A DNA stretch of 64,000 bases from Ophiobolus disseminans. Taxonomy: Eukaryota; Ascomycota; Dothideomycetes; Pleosporales; Phaeosphaeriaceae. Below are positions 63,933-64,000 of this stretch, in pieces. The position numbers and the translations under genes are program-made. The DNA lies in contig MU006258.1 of NCBI GenBank assembly GCA_010093685.1, forward strand, positions 1 to 64,000, written 5' to 3'. The notes below the pieces were generated by a model. That model had not been told where the DNA came from. It ran no database searches and was given only the letters and a program-made list of their open reading frames with translations. Numbering within the stretch: the first letter of the stretch is position 1; every line of letters starts with the position of its first letter.

Positions 63933-64000
63933 AGCTGACGACAAGCAGTGCCCCAATTATTGCCTTTCCCAAGAAATGAGCGGTTCGTCGGACGAGGGGA

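Overview
The window reads as nuclear DNA of a filamentous ascomycete (Pezizomycotina), most likely a dothideomycete. Genes are split by many introns of about 42-57 bp with GT-AG ends and CTNAC-like branch sites, and there are no operons. The protein families are typical of such fungi: HET domain, Zn2Cys6, C2H2 and Myb-like regulators, SUR7/PalI, a DUF3295-like protein, patatin, PAQR and an ankyrin-CorA protein. I saw no transposase or reverse transcriptase gene, no rRNA or tRNA gene and no CRISPR array. Exon limits below were worked out by hand from frame continuity and splice motifs, so they are predictions.

Layout. 0-4.2 kb: two unassigned genes, one with a faint Ulp1-like fold. 4.5-16 kb: a patch rich in secreted products. 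It holds a TAG-interrupted unassigned gene, a large hypothetical gene, a CAP-domain secreted protein, a GH18 chitinase whose only lesion is a TAG in its active-site motif, a nucleoside 2-deoxyribosyltransferase-like protein, a double-RING protein, a PAQR receptor-like protein, a small RRM-like protein, an AA11-like copper monooxygenase and a secreted eight-cysteine protein. 16-19 kb: an intronless gene joining a JmjC domain to a SET-like domain. 19-29 kb: a GC-rich repetitive spacer, an F-box/ankyrin gene, a six-exon ankyrin-CorA gene and several unassigned genes. 29-32.3 kb: a patchwork without intact genes, with two fragments of a UBC9-type SUMO E2 gene and several short repeats. 32.3-49 kb: SUR7, two C2H2 genes (one frameshifted), patatin, a Myb-like factor, a DUF3295-like protein, a five-helix membrane protein and a 976-residue Zn2Cys6 factor. 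49-64 kb: a near-perfect 24-bp hairpin, a 700-residue protein of unknown family, tandem repeats, a heptad-repeat coiled-coil gene, a multi-pass membrane protein and, at the end, a HET-domain gene.

How the parts may work together. The chitinase, the AA11-like monooxygenase, the CAP protein and the cysteine-rich protein would all act outside the cell, and two of them on chitin, so this patch looks like a chitin-attack or interaction locus in partial decay. The rest is a mix of regulators (JmjC-SET, Zn2Cys6, C2H2, Myb-like), self/non-self type genes (HET, ankyrin) and lineage-specific proteins, as expected for an accessory or subtelomeric-like stretch. The observations I would check first are the TAG in the chitinase active site, the JmjC-SET fusion, the 24-bp hairpin, and the shared upstream element before two unrelated genes.
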